From Paenibacillus amylolyticus (GTDB lineage Bacteria; Bacillota; Bacilli; Paenibacillales; Paenibacillaceae): 64,000 bases of DNA. The position numbers were made by a program, and so were the translations under genes. This document shows, one piece after another, positions 7,065 to 18,500 of the stretch. The stretch's first letter is position 1. Each line of letters starts with the position of its first letter. A model generated the notes under the pieces. That model saw only the letters and a list, made by a program, of their open reading frames with translations. It had not been told where the DNA came from and made no database searches. The stretch spans positions 124,001 to 188,000 of the forward strand of contig NZ_RIAS01000007.1 in the NCBI RefSeq assembly GCF_003719335.1. The letters are read 5' to 3'.

Positions 7065-9596
7065 ATGAATAATTCTGTCGAAAATAAGGAAAAGGAAAAA
7101 CGCTTGCAGAGAGAGTTCCCGCGTGTACAATTCCCTTACGACAATCGAGTGGATCCATCTCGCGTAGATGGCTCTTCTCGTAAGATAATTGAGCTCGAGG
7201 TGCCAGAAGTCGTGTCATCCAAAGTAGCATCGATCAGCAACCATTCCGATACGCGCATGCATATTGTCATAATGGCAGGTGTTCTATCGGTCCTTCAACG
7301 ATATGCCGGCGTTCCTGAAGTGGCCGTTGGTTCGCCCGTATACAAACAAGTTGGCGGAGATGAGCATGTCCCAGGCTTTTTCCCGATCTCATGCAGGATT
7401 GACGACAAGGTATGCTTCAGGGAGCTCGTTCTTTCCGTCAATCAAACCGTGAGGAAGGCGCTTGACCACCCGGAACTAACTTGGACACCCGAGAGCGGGC
7501 CAGCGCCTGATATTGGCGTTATTGTTCAAATGGATGGCATACATCGCAGTATCGGGCATTCGTCCGCATACTCGGATATGACCTTTACTATCCAAAGGGA
7601 GGAAGGCAACTTATCGCTTAAGATCGATTTCGACGCGACACGATACGAAGATTCAGGAGTATCTTCAATCGGACAGCATGTGGTTCAGCTACTTGCTAGC
7701 GCGCTCTTCCAGTCCGACCAGCCGATCGACGAGATAGATATCTTGCTAGAAGCCGAACGTGCGAAAATATTGGATGAGTACAATCGTACAGAGAAACCTT
7801 GGCCCCACTGGAAGACATTGCACGGCCTTGTGCTCGAACAAGTACAGTGTAATCCCGATCGCATTGCGTTAGTGCATGATGAGGAAACGCTGACCTATCG
7901 CGAACTAAACGACAGAGCCGATAAAGTTGCACAATTCTTGAGCAAGCAAGGCGTTGTCAATGAAACGGTCGTAGCGATTATGATCAAACGTTCGATCGAG
8001 ATGATTGTCGGCATATTGGGCATTCTCAAAAGCGGCGGAGCTTATTTGCCTATTGGGCCCAATACGCCGGTGAACAGGGCAACCATGATGCTCGAGGAGT
8101 GCGCGGCTTCGCTAGTCCTTACGAATACTGCTACGTTGACAGGTTCGAAGTCTTTACAGAACCTGCGAACTAGCAATGTAGCAGAAGTGTACGAAGTGGA
8201 TCGGATCGTGGAAAACATCGATAACAACCTGCATGCGGACGTCAAAGTGGCCTCCAGTGACCTTGCCTATATTATGTTCACATCCGGGTCTACCGGTAAG
8301 CCGAAGGGCGTCATGCTTGAGCATCGCAACGCCGTGAATACGATCGATTGGTTCGTTACGATTACCGGGTTAAATGAGAATAGCCGTACCTTATTAACCT
8401 ACAACTATACGAGCGACCCTAGCGTAGAAGATATTTTCGCCCCGCTATCAGTAGGAGCTACCTTATATATTACGGATGAATACTTAACGATTGATCACAT
8501 TCGTTTTCGTGAATTCGTCCAACGACACGGGATTCACATCTTAAACTTCGTTCCGAGAATGATTCGAGAGCTCTTATCTGGTGCACCGAAGTTGGATAGT
8601 CTGGGGATCGTTCTGTCTGGCGGTGAGGAATTGGAGGATTCCCTAAAAGACGAGTTGCTCCAGTTGGGATATACCGTATACAACAATTATGGACCGACTG
8701 AGGCAGCCATTGACTGTTTATCGGAACGTTGCGGGCGGCAAAAGGTAACCCTTGGCGGTCCTATTCAGAATATGAAGTGCTTTATCATGAATCCGGCCCA
8801 TCGACTTGTGCCGTTCGGAGGCATCGGCGAACTGGTTATCTCTGGAGTTGGTTTGGCAAGGGGCTATATCAATCAAAAGGAATTGACCGACAAGAAATTT
8901 ATTGATAATCCGTTGCTTCCAGGCGACAGGATGTATCTAACGGGGGATATGGCAAGATGGTCGCGGACCGGCGCTATCGAATTTCTTGGAAGAAGCGATT
9001 CGCAAGTCAAAATCCGGGGGTATCGAGTCGAGCTGGGAGAGATCGAGGCTTCGCTGCTGTCGCATCCCCGTATTGTCGATGCAGTTGTACTTGCCAGACC
9101 GGATATGAGAGAAGATGACCTGGTTATATGCGCATATGTGGTTGTCAAACCTGGCTATCGAGAAACTGACGCTCGACAGCATCTTACGGAACAGCTCCCT
9201 GCGTATATGGTGCCAGAGCACATTGTGGAAATGGACAGAATACCATTGAATGCTGTGGGAAAAGTCGATAAGCTGTTGCTTCCTAAACTTGCCCCCGAAC
9301 GAAATTCTGAAGCGGAAGTAGCGCAGGATGGCATGGACATGGAAGGAAGAGAAACACATCAACAGGGCAACGCAGAGCAGGTTTTGGCGGGGCTATGGAA
9401 GGAGCTGCTCGGAATCGATGCTGTTTCCCGCTCAAGCAACTTCTTTGACTTGGGTGGCACTTCGATGGATATGATTCGGTTGAATAGAATGATTCAAGAG
9501 CGAATGGGACTCCATATTCCAGTCGTCACCTTATTCAGATTTCCGACAATTGCCGCGCTTGCCAATCATATCGAAGAAAAGGAGGTCCACAAGTGA
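7065..9596 (+). CDS. NRPS module: half C - A - PCP
   Basis: This 843-aa protein opens with about 230 residues that match only the C-terminal lobe of a condensation domain; there is no HHxxxDG motif, and the usual VGxFVN region reads PGFFPIS. The adenylation domain follows (FTSGSTGKPKG near 406, NNYGPTE near 543, A10 NAVGKVDK near 735) and the PCP has DLGGTSMD near 793. Reading pocket positions against GrsA gives D-P-E-N-V-S-N-I-D plus the A10 Lys, which I cannot assign; the acidic residue at 239 and Asn at 278 recall some ornithine-type codes, so a basic amino acid is a weak guess. It probably pairs with the C domain ending the protein at 2-1720. SD GGGAAGAGG at 7045. The stop overlaps the next gene's GTG by four bases. 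Confidence 0.93.
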   Translation: MNNSVENKEKEKRLQREFPRVQFPYDNRVDPSRVDGSSRKIIELEVPEVVSSKVASISNHSDTRMHIVIMAGVLSVLQRYAGVPEVAVGSPVYKQVGGDEHVPGFFPISCRIDDKVCFRELVLSVNQTVRKALDHPELTWTPESGPAPDIGVIVQMDGIHRSIGHSSAYSDMTFTIQREEGNLSLKIDFDATRYEDSGVSSIGQHVVQLLASALFQSDQPIDEIDILLEAERAKILDEYNRTEKPWPHWKTLHGLVLEQVQCNPDRIALVHDEETLTYRELNDRADKVAQFLSKQGVVNETVVAIMIKRSIEMIVGILGILKSGGAYLPIGPNTPVNRATMMLEECAASLVLTNTATLTGSKSLQNLRTSNVAEVYEVDRIVENIDNNLHADVKVASSDLAYIMFTSGSTGKPKGVMLEHRNAVNTIDWFVTITGLNENSRTLLTYNYTSDPSVEDIFAPLSVGATLYITDEYLTIDHIRFREFVQRHGIHILNFVPRMIRELLSGAPKLDSLGIVLSGGEELEDSLKDELLQLGYTVYNNYGPTEAAIDCLSERCGRQKVTLGGPIQNMKCFIMNPAHRLVPFGGIGELVISGVGLARGYINQKELTDKKFIDNPLLPGDRMYLTGDMARWSRTGAIEFLGRSDSQVKIRGYRVELGEIEASLLSHPRIVDAVVLARPDMREDDLVICAYVVVKPGYRETDARQHLTEQLPAYMVPEHIVEMDRIPLNAVGKVDKLLLPKLAPERNSEAEVAQDGMDMEGRETHQQGNAEQVLAGLWKELLGIDAVSRSSNFFDLGGTSMDMIRLNRMIQERMGLHIPVVTLFRFPTIAALANHIEEKEVHK

Positions 9597-12500
9597 ATTC
9601 ATCCGAGACCAATCGGGCGGAGAAAGACCATGCGATTGCCGTAATTGGGATGGCCGGAAGATTCCCTGGCGCCGATAACATAGAGCAATTCTGGACCAAT
9701 CTCGAAAACGGCGCGGAATCCATCACCTTTTTCTCCAAAGATGAGCTTGCTGAGCATGGCATCGAACCCGAGCTTTTAAATCAAGAAAATTATGTAAGAG
9801 CCACTGGGGTCTTAGAAAATGCTGAATATTTCGATGCGGGCTTCTTCGGTTATTCCGCTAGAGATGCGGAGACAATGGATCCTCAGATCCGTTTGTTCAT
9901 GGAGTGCGCTTGGGAAGCATTCGAAAATGCAGGGTATACGCCGGATGACTATGAGGGACGCATCGGGCTATACGCAGGAGCTTCATCTAATGTGCTCTGG
10001 GAGTACTTGTCAAACATGGCTGACACGGATGATAATGTTCGCTTCGAGGCAGGACAAATCAATGATAAAGATTACCTCAACTCGAACGTATCTTATAAAT
10101 TGAACCTGAAGGGACCGAGTGTTTCCGTATTCACGGCATGCTCTACTAGTCTTGTTGCCATCCACATTGCATGCAAGGATATTATTGAGGGACGCTGCGA
10201 AATGGCGCTAGCGGGAAGCTCATCTGTATCTCTTCCCCAAGAAAAAGGTTATTTGCATCAAGAAGGCGGTATTTCTTCGGCAGATGGGCATTGCAGAGCG
10301 TTCGACGAACAGGCGAGCGGCACATTACTCGGGAACGGTCTGGGCTGCGTAATCCTAAAAAAACTTTCCGACGCGGTCGCCGACCGTGATCATATTTATG
10401 CCGTTATTCGCGGGTCAGCGATGAATAATGACGGCGCAATGAAAGCGGGATTCTCTGCGCCAAGCGTTGATGGTCAAGTTGAGGTGATCAGAGCCGCGTA
10501 TGAAGATGCCGGGGTATCGCCGGAATCGGTGAACTACGTCGAGACACACGGCACCGCTACCCGCCTGGGGGACCCAATTGAAGTGGAAGCGCTTCGTCTA
10601 GCTTTTGCGACGGATCAACGGAACTATTGCGGGATTGGATCGGTTAAGACCAATATCGGCCATTTGGACAGTGCCGCGGGCATTGCGAGTTTTGTGAAGA
10701 CTTCTATGGCACTGAAGCATGGAAAAATTCCGCCCAGCCTGCACTACAGTAATCCGAATCCCTATCTTGATCTGGATAATAGTCCCTTCTATGTCGTGAG
10801 TGAGCTAACGGATTGGAATTCCGAAGGTCCTAGGCGTGCGGGGGTATCGTCACTCGGCATCGGAGGGACTAATGTTCATATCGTCATGGAAGAAGCGCCA
10901 CCGCTTCCGGTCCGGCCTACTTCAGATAACGCCAAGCTCTTCGTCTTGTCTGCGAGAAGCGAAGTAGCGTTAGATCAGATGAAATCTAACTTTAAATCGT
11001 ATCTGGAGCACAACCCGGCAATCAACTTAGACGATGCGGCCTATACGCTTCAAACGGGTCGTAAAAAGTTTCCATATCGGATGTCATTTGTATGCAGCAG
11101 CCGTGAAGAAGCGTTGGATTGTTTAGAAGCTGACCCGTTGAAAAGGACAAGAAGAATGCATTCTGAGGTTGAACAAGCCAAACTTGTGTTCATGTTCCCG
11201 GGACAAGGGGCGCAGTACATCAATATGGGTTTGGGACTGTATAAGAACGAAGCGGTGTTCAGAGATGAGCTCGATCAATGCTTCCAGATCCTACGAAACA
11301 TAACGGGTACCGATTACAAGGAGATACTGTATCCTGCGGAAAACAAGCAATTGGAAGATCAAGGATTGGAGAATACATCATTGGCTCAGCCGCTCATCTT
11401 CAGCTTCGAATATGCATTGACCAAGCTGTTGATTCATTGGGGAATGGACCCGCATGCCATGATCGGATATAGTTTCGGCGAATACGTGGCTGCATGCATT
11501 GCCGGAGTATTCACGCTTGAAGATGCGCTGGGAATCACGGTGTTTCGCGGCAAGCTGATGCATGAGATGCCAGCAGGAGCCATGCTCAGTGTTCCACTGC
11601 CGGAGGATCAGGTGCTAGCGTCCTTGACTGAAGAAGTATCCTTGGCGGTCGTTAATGGACAGTCTTGCATCGTATCGGGAACAGTTGAAGCGATATCGGC
11701 TTACGAGTCAAAGATGAAAGCGATGAAATTGCTGTGCACACGGTTGCCAGTAACGCATGCAAGTCATTGCAGACTTACAGAAGGGATCGTTGACAGGTTT
11801 CATCAGTACATGCGAAGCGTGAAGTTATCCAAACCGAGCGTTGCATATATCTCAAGCATCACAGGTGGTTGGATTAATCCCGATCAGGCTATGGATCCGA
11901 ATTATTGGGTCAGTCACCTGCAGGATACCGTTCGGTTTGCAAAGGGGATTGAGACATTGGCAAAGATCCCCAATTGTCTTTTCGTCGAAGTAGGTCCTGG
12001 GCAAGATCTTAGCGCCCTCACTAGAAGGTTTGTTGCCGAACAGCATGCCCGGCAGATTGTACCGCTTGTTCGCCCTAAGGTGAATTCGGTTCCGGACATT
12101 CAATATATCTTGAATAATTTGGGCTGGCTTTGGATCAATGGAGCATCAATTCGGTGGGATAACTTATATAGTTCTCAGGAACGGTATAAGGTGCATTTAC
12201 CCGCGTACCCGTTTGAAAGACAACGATACTGGAAGTTAATGGACCTATATAAGAAGGGTGCAATCGGCCAGCAACCTGTACGCAGAGCAACCAAGGTTAA
12301 CTTGACCGATTGGTTTTATACACCTTCCTGGAAATATGCGAAGCCCATAGGAGGACTGCGTCAAGCCGAAAAGATTCCTTGGTATGTGTTCTGCGACGGT
12401 TTTGGTCTAGGAGAGGCCATCGTGGAGTCGCTTCGTTCTCAAGGAATCGACGTCACCGCGATTTACCAAGGGTCGGCGTTTCAGGAGAAAAGCAACCAAA

Positions 12501-15500
12501 CGATTGTGATGCAGCCTGAGATCGAAGAACATAATGCAAGGTTAGTGCGCATCATGGAATCCGCTAACTCCATAAATATCATTCATCTCTGGGGATTAAC
12601 GGATGAAGCGGATTTTGAACAAATTCAAATCAGCGGGTTATACAGTCTCGTAAATTTGGCCAAAGCGCTTGGAGCATCCCGCATCCAGGGAGCAATCCGG
12701 ATTCAGACGGTAGGCGACTCCGTATTTGAAATCGATGGAACCGAGACCATGGTGCCTGCCAAAGCAACGGTGACGGCGGTTAGTAAAGTCATTCCGCAGG
12801 AGAATGCGAACATCACCTGCCAATATGTCGATATTGTGAAGCCGCAGGATAATGAGATGATTCGCGACCTTGCAGGGGATCTGATCAACGAGTTCCAATT
12901 GAATCGCTTGGAGCCTACGGTAGCCTATCGCAACAGAAAGAGATTGGTACAAGATTTCCAAGCTCATCAGTTGACGCCGTTGCCCTCCGAAGGCCAAGAA
13001 CAATATAAAGATAAGTCCTTCTACATCTCAGGCGGATTAGGCAATATCGGTTACACTGTTGCCGAACACCTAGCGGGAATAGGCGCAACGCATCTCGTCC
13101 TTTCAGGGCGGACCGAAATTCCGGGCCGGGGAGAATGGGGTAGCTGGTTATCCACTCATGGTCCGGACGATCACATTAGTAGGAAGATTGACAAGTTGAA
13201 GCGACTGGAAGCATTGGGTGCGAATGTACACTATATCCAAGCGGATGTGGCCGATGCCACCCTACTAAAGGCAGAAATTGGGGAATTTGAGCGTCTGTAT
13301 GGCCCGGTCCATGGCGTAATCTATTCGGCAGGCGTCACAGAAGGGGATTCCTTAGCATTAATTAGCTCGATTCAAAAGACTCACTTTGAAACGCAGTTTC
13401 ACTCTAAAGTGAAGGGATTGACGGTTCTTGAGGAGATTTTCAAGAACCAGAAGCTAGACTTCTGTATCATCTTCTCGTCCCTTGCTTCCATTCTAGGAGG
13501 GATCGGATTCAGCGCATACGCTGCTGCTAACGCTTACGTAGACCATTTTGTGTCCTGCCACAACCAAAAAATGCTTAACCGTTGGGTTAGCATCGATTGG
13601 GATGCTTGGCCCTCCGAGAAAGGGAAAGCATCCGGTATTCGGACAACCTTGGACCAGTATACGATGACCTATCAAGAGGGAATAGAGGCGATGTTCCGCA
13701 TTATTGACCATGCGGTGACGGACCAGGTCGTCGTATCGACAGGTTCTCTTACGACACGGATTGAACAGTGGGTGAGCCAAGCAGGCGAAGAAAATGCGGA
13801 TCTCGCGGATTCGGCTGATCGCTCATACGATTCCCGACCCAACTTGTCCTCGGATTATGTTGGATCGCGCAACGCCTCGGAAGAAGAATTGGTTTCCGTT
13901 TGGGAGCAGTTTTTTGGTGTACAACCGATTGGCATTCACGATGATTTCTTCGAGCTGGGCGGCGATTCTCTTAAAGGCATAAATCTCCTTGGGAAAATCC
14001 ATAAGCGAATGGGAGTGCGCCTACCTATCGCCGAAGCATTCAAGCATCCAACGATCGAAGGCTTTGCCCGATTTATCATGAATGGGGAGAAAGACGACTT
14101 TATATGCTTGCCAACCGCGCCGGAGCGATCTTATTATCAGCTCTCGGCGGGACAGAAACAAATATATTACATGGACGTGATGGCGCCGAATGCGTTGCGG
14201 TACAATATGCCGGCCTGCGTCGAAATCGATGGCAGCGTAAGCAAAGAGCAAGTCGAAATCGCATTTTGTGCTCTAGTGGACCGGCACGAAATGCTGCGAG
14301 CTACCATTCAAACGGTTGACGGAACTCCGGTGCAAGTCATTCCCGATCGCCATGAATCTTTCGCTATCGAGTATAGCGTGGTCAAGGGCGAGGAGTTGGA
14401 GGAAAAGAAGCGCCAATTTGTTCGTGAGTTTGATCTTGGAAGCGGTCCGCTCATCAGGGTAGCTTTGTGGAAAGTTCACGATCAACACCATATTTTAATG
14501 TTGGACACGCATCACATTGCATGTGACGGAGTATCCACAGGCATACTCATTGACGAATTTACCCGATTGTATCGAGGCGAATCCTTGCCGCCCGTTCGTA
14601 CGCGATACCGCGATTACGTGGAATGGCAGCAGGAGCGAATTGCATCGGGCGTCTTAGCCGATCAGGAACGGTATTGGCTGAATCAATTCTCGGGTGAGAT
14701 TCCTTCGCTTGACCTTGCGGCGGACGGTAAGAGGGGGAGCTCCAGCTCGTACCTGGGAGATAAGGTGTACGCGAGAGTTGACAAAGCAAGCACGGCCGAA
14801 ATTATGCGGTTGTGCAAGGAACAGAATGTTACCTTATATATGCTGTTGAATGCGGTATTAGGGACGTTGCTGTACCGGTACACGCAACAGGAAGATATGG
14901 TCATCGGCTCTGCGGTTGCAGGACGAACGCACGAAGACTTCCAGGAAGTGATCGGCATGTTCGTGAACACGATTGCGATGCGTCACCGCCCAGAGGGGGA
15001 TTTGCCTTTTGCGAGTTATTTGCAGAATGTAAAGTCGACTGTCATGGAGGCATTCGAGAACCAGGAGTATCCATTTGACCGGCTTGTGGAGAAGTTGTCA
15101 TTGCATAGGGAGAACGGCCGGAATCCGCTGTTTGATATCATGTTTATTCTGCAAAATATGAACATCGGAGCAATCGAATTAGACGATGTCGTTGTTAAAC
15201 AAAGCGACCAAACCGTTCTGGCTTCCAAATTCGATCTCACCTTGTATGCCGTAGAGAAAGATAAGGAAGAGATTGAATTTATATTCGAATATAGAACGGA
15301 TCTATATTCGAATGAATATGTAGAACGTCTCGCTCGCCATTATATCAATATCCTGCTCGATGTCATTCGCAGGCCCACCGTGGAACTCGGGCTAGTTCAA
15401 ATGTTAGACGAATCCGAGTTGAAACACATTCGGCATCTATTAAGCGGAGATGACCGTAAGCTGGATGAATCGTCGGTACTGGAACAATTCGAGAAGCTTG

Positions 15501-18500
15501 CGACCGCATATCCGCATCAAGTCGCAGTCTTATGCGATGGTTGCGAATTCAGCTATTCGGAATTGAATGCTAGAGCTAATCGGGTTGCAGCCTATATGCA
15601 GCATTCGGCAGTGGAGAGCAGTCCGTTCATAGCGATCATGGTAGAACCATCAATTCATATGATTGCTGGCATTCTTGGGATACTCAAGCTAGGGAAAGCT
15701 TTTGTTCCAATCGATCCGAAGTATCCGGCTGACCGCGTACGGCATATTCTTCGCGACAGCTGTGCAGGACTGATATTGACCCAGACCCATCTGATGGATC
15801 TTTGTGAAGAAGAGAATACGTTTGCCATTGATCTCGACGCATTGAATTGGGATTTGGAAGGCGAAATCACTCTTCGGATCGAACGGAAAAATGACAATGC
15901 CGCTTACATGGTCTACACATCTGGCTCGACCGGTGTTCCCAAAGGCGTTGTGGTAGGTCATCAAGCACTTTCGAATTTATGCGGATGGCACCAAGAACAG
16001 TTTCGCATCGGGGGAGAAGATCGCGCTCTGAAGTATGCAGGATTAGGCTTTGATGCAACGGTGTGGGAAATATTCCCTTATATTTGTTCCGGCGCAGGTA
16101 TCGTGATGTTACCAGAGCGGCTAAAGCTAGATATGCTAGGGCTGTCTGCATTTATCAACGACATGGGTGTGACGATTGCCTTCTTGCCTACGCCTATTGC
16201 TGAACGGTTTATGGAGATAGGGGGGCCGTCATCGCTTCTGACATTATTGACTGGAGGCGAACAGTTGCGTAAATTCACTCCTGTTGACTATACCGTCTAT
16301 AATAACTACGGACCGACAGAGAACACTGTCGTAACAACTTGCTTTACAGTTGAACGTTGGCAAGCGAACATTCCAATCGGAAGGCCGATCTGCAATGTAG
16401 ACATCCACATTCTCGATAATAATCTACAGCAGCTGCCTATAGGCGTTCCCGGAGAGATTTGCATCTCAGGGAAAGGGTTGGCTAATGGTTATTGGAACAA
16501 TCCGGATCTAACGAACGCGAAGTTCGTAATGCACCCGCTAGACCGTAATATTCGGTTGTATCGAACTGGCGACATGGGTAGATTGCTGCCTGATGGACAA
16601 ATCGAATACCTCGGTAGAATAGATTCGCAGGTGAAAGTAAACGGGGTAAGGATTGAATTAGGAGAAATCGCCACGATCTTCATCCAACACAACGCAGTAC
16701 GGGATTGCGTTGTGGATGCCGTCCGAAATCGGGACAACATGTTGGATCTGACTGCCTATATCGTATCGGAACAGCAGCTAACCTTGGATGAACTATTGCC
16801 GTTCTTGAAGAAGCAACTTCCGGTGCATATGATTCCCTCACATATCGTGCAAGTGGCGGATATCCCAATTAACGCGAACGGCAAGGTAGATCAGAAGGCG
16901 CTTACGAGTGCCGAAGGAGTTAAGTTGGTCAGACAGCATGGGGAGATCATCCCTTGCTCCACCGACACTGAACACAAATTGCATGCTGTCTGGAAAGAAG
17001 TTTTAAATTACAACGATGAATTCGGCACGGAAAGCAACTTCTTTGAGTTAGGCGGAAATTCTATGCGGGCGATAACGCTGGTCACAGCAGTGAAAGAAGC
17101 CTTTCAGGTGGAACTGCCGTTATCAAGAATATTCAATCAAGCATCGCTTCAGGAGATGGCAGAAGAGATCGAGCGCCTCCCGAAAGCAGAAGCTTGGAGC
17201 CGCATTTCTATCGCACCGAAAGCAGACCATTATCCATTGACTCCCTCCCAGAAGCGGATGTATTTGCTACAGCAGATGAATGAACAATCGATGGACTACA
17301 ACATTCCATTTGTTCTTTCGCTGGAGGGGGAAATTGATATTGAACGTTTCCAACACGCATTTGAAGCGCTGTTTGCCAAGCACGAAGCCCTTCGAACAGA
17401 ATTTACCGTTATCCAAGATCAAATTGTTCAGAAGGTAAGGGATGAGGTTGACTGCCAAGTCCAGTATGAGGAAATCGAAGAACCGCATGGCATGCAGGAT
17501 GTACTGAAACGATTCCTGCGACCGTTCGACTTGACGAAGGCCCCGCTTTGCAGGGTAGTTTTAGTCAAAACGGGGGACAAAAAGCATTTGCTTATCATAG
17601 ACATCCATCATATCGTTTCAGACGGCGAATCTGTAAAAATCTTGCTAAAAGATTTTACAGCTCTATACAAAGGCGAGGACACTCGTACACGTAGTACTTC
17701 CTATATGGATTATGCAACGTGGTTAGACTCCAATGAACAGCGTGCTCTCTTGAGCCGTCAAGCCGATTTTTGGTTGACTGCTTTGGACCAAGTGCCGTAC
17801 CTGCAGATTCCAACGGACTTTCCTAGAGAGAAGAAGCTGGTTTCGGGAAGCGAGCTGTGCAAGGCAACGCTGAACGAGGAGTATACTTCAAAGCTAATGA
17901 GGTTATCGAGGAAGCACCAGGTTACGCCATTTATGATTATGTGGAACTCATTCCATATTCTGCTGGCTAAGTATTCCGGTCAAAATGATTTTGCGATCGG
18001 AACGCCGGTAGCTGGACGGAGACATACGGATATTCAAAATTGCGTTGGGCTATTCGTGAACTCGCTGGCTTTAAGGCATCATTTGGACGAATCGGACACG
18101 TTCTTATCCGGACTCCTGAAGGCGAAGCATTCGATTATTAGTGCGTTTGACCATCAAGATTATCCATTCGATGAGATCGTACGAAAATTAGGGGATTCCG
18201 GCGCTAATAGATTGATGCCTGTGTTTAATACAATGTTCTTCCACCAGTCGCTGGCGGATCAGTCCCTGGAGCTACCGGATTTGACCGTTCGTTCCGAGGA
18301 CTTCCATAACGGAGCGTTGAAAGCCGAGATTTTGTTGACGGCAATCGAACAGCACCAAGATATAACGTTCCAGCTAGAATACGCTGTAGACTTGTTCCGG
18401 AAAGATACAGCTTCGCGGATGCTGGACCGCTATATCGAAATACTGAAACAAGCGCTGGATAATGAGAACATTGGCATTGGCGAAATGACGCTGTCAAGTG

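Noticed and set aside
7065..7780. Protein 7065 as a frameshifted full C domain or as a loading module
   Set aside because: The upstream sequence is the trpB-like gene, with no missing N-terminal C-lobe; a good SD precedes the ATG; the same half-C start recurs at 19101 and 33860, so it is a designed architecture and probably an elongation module.
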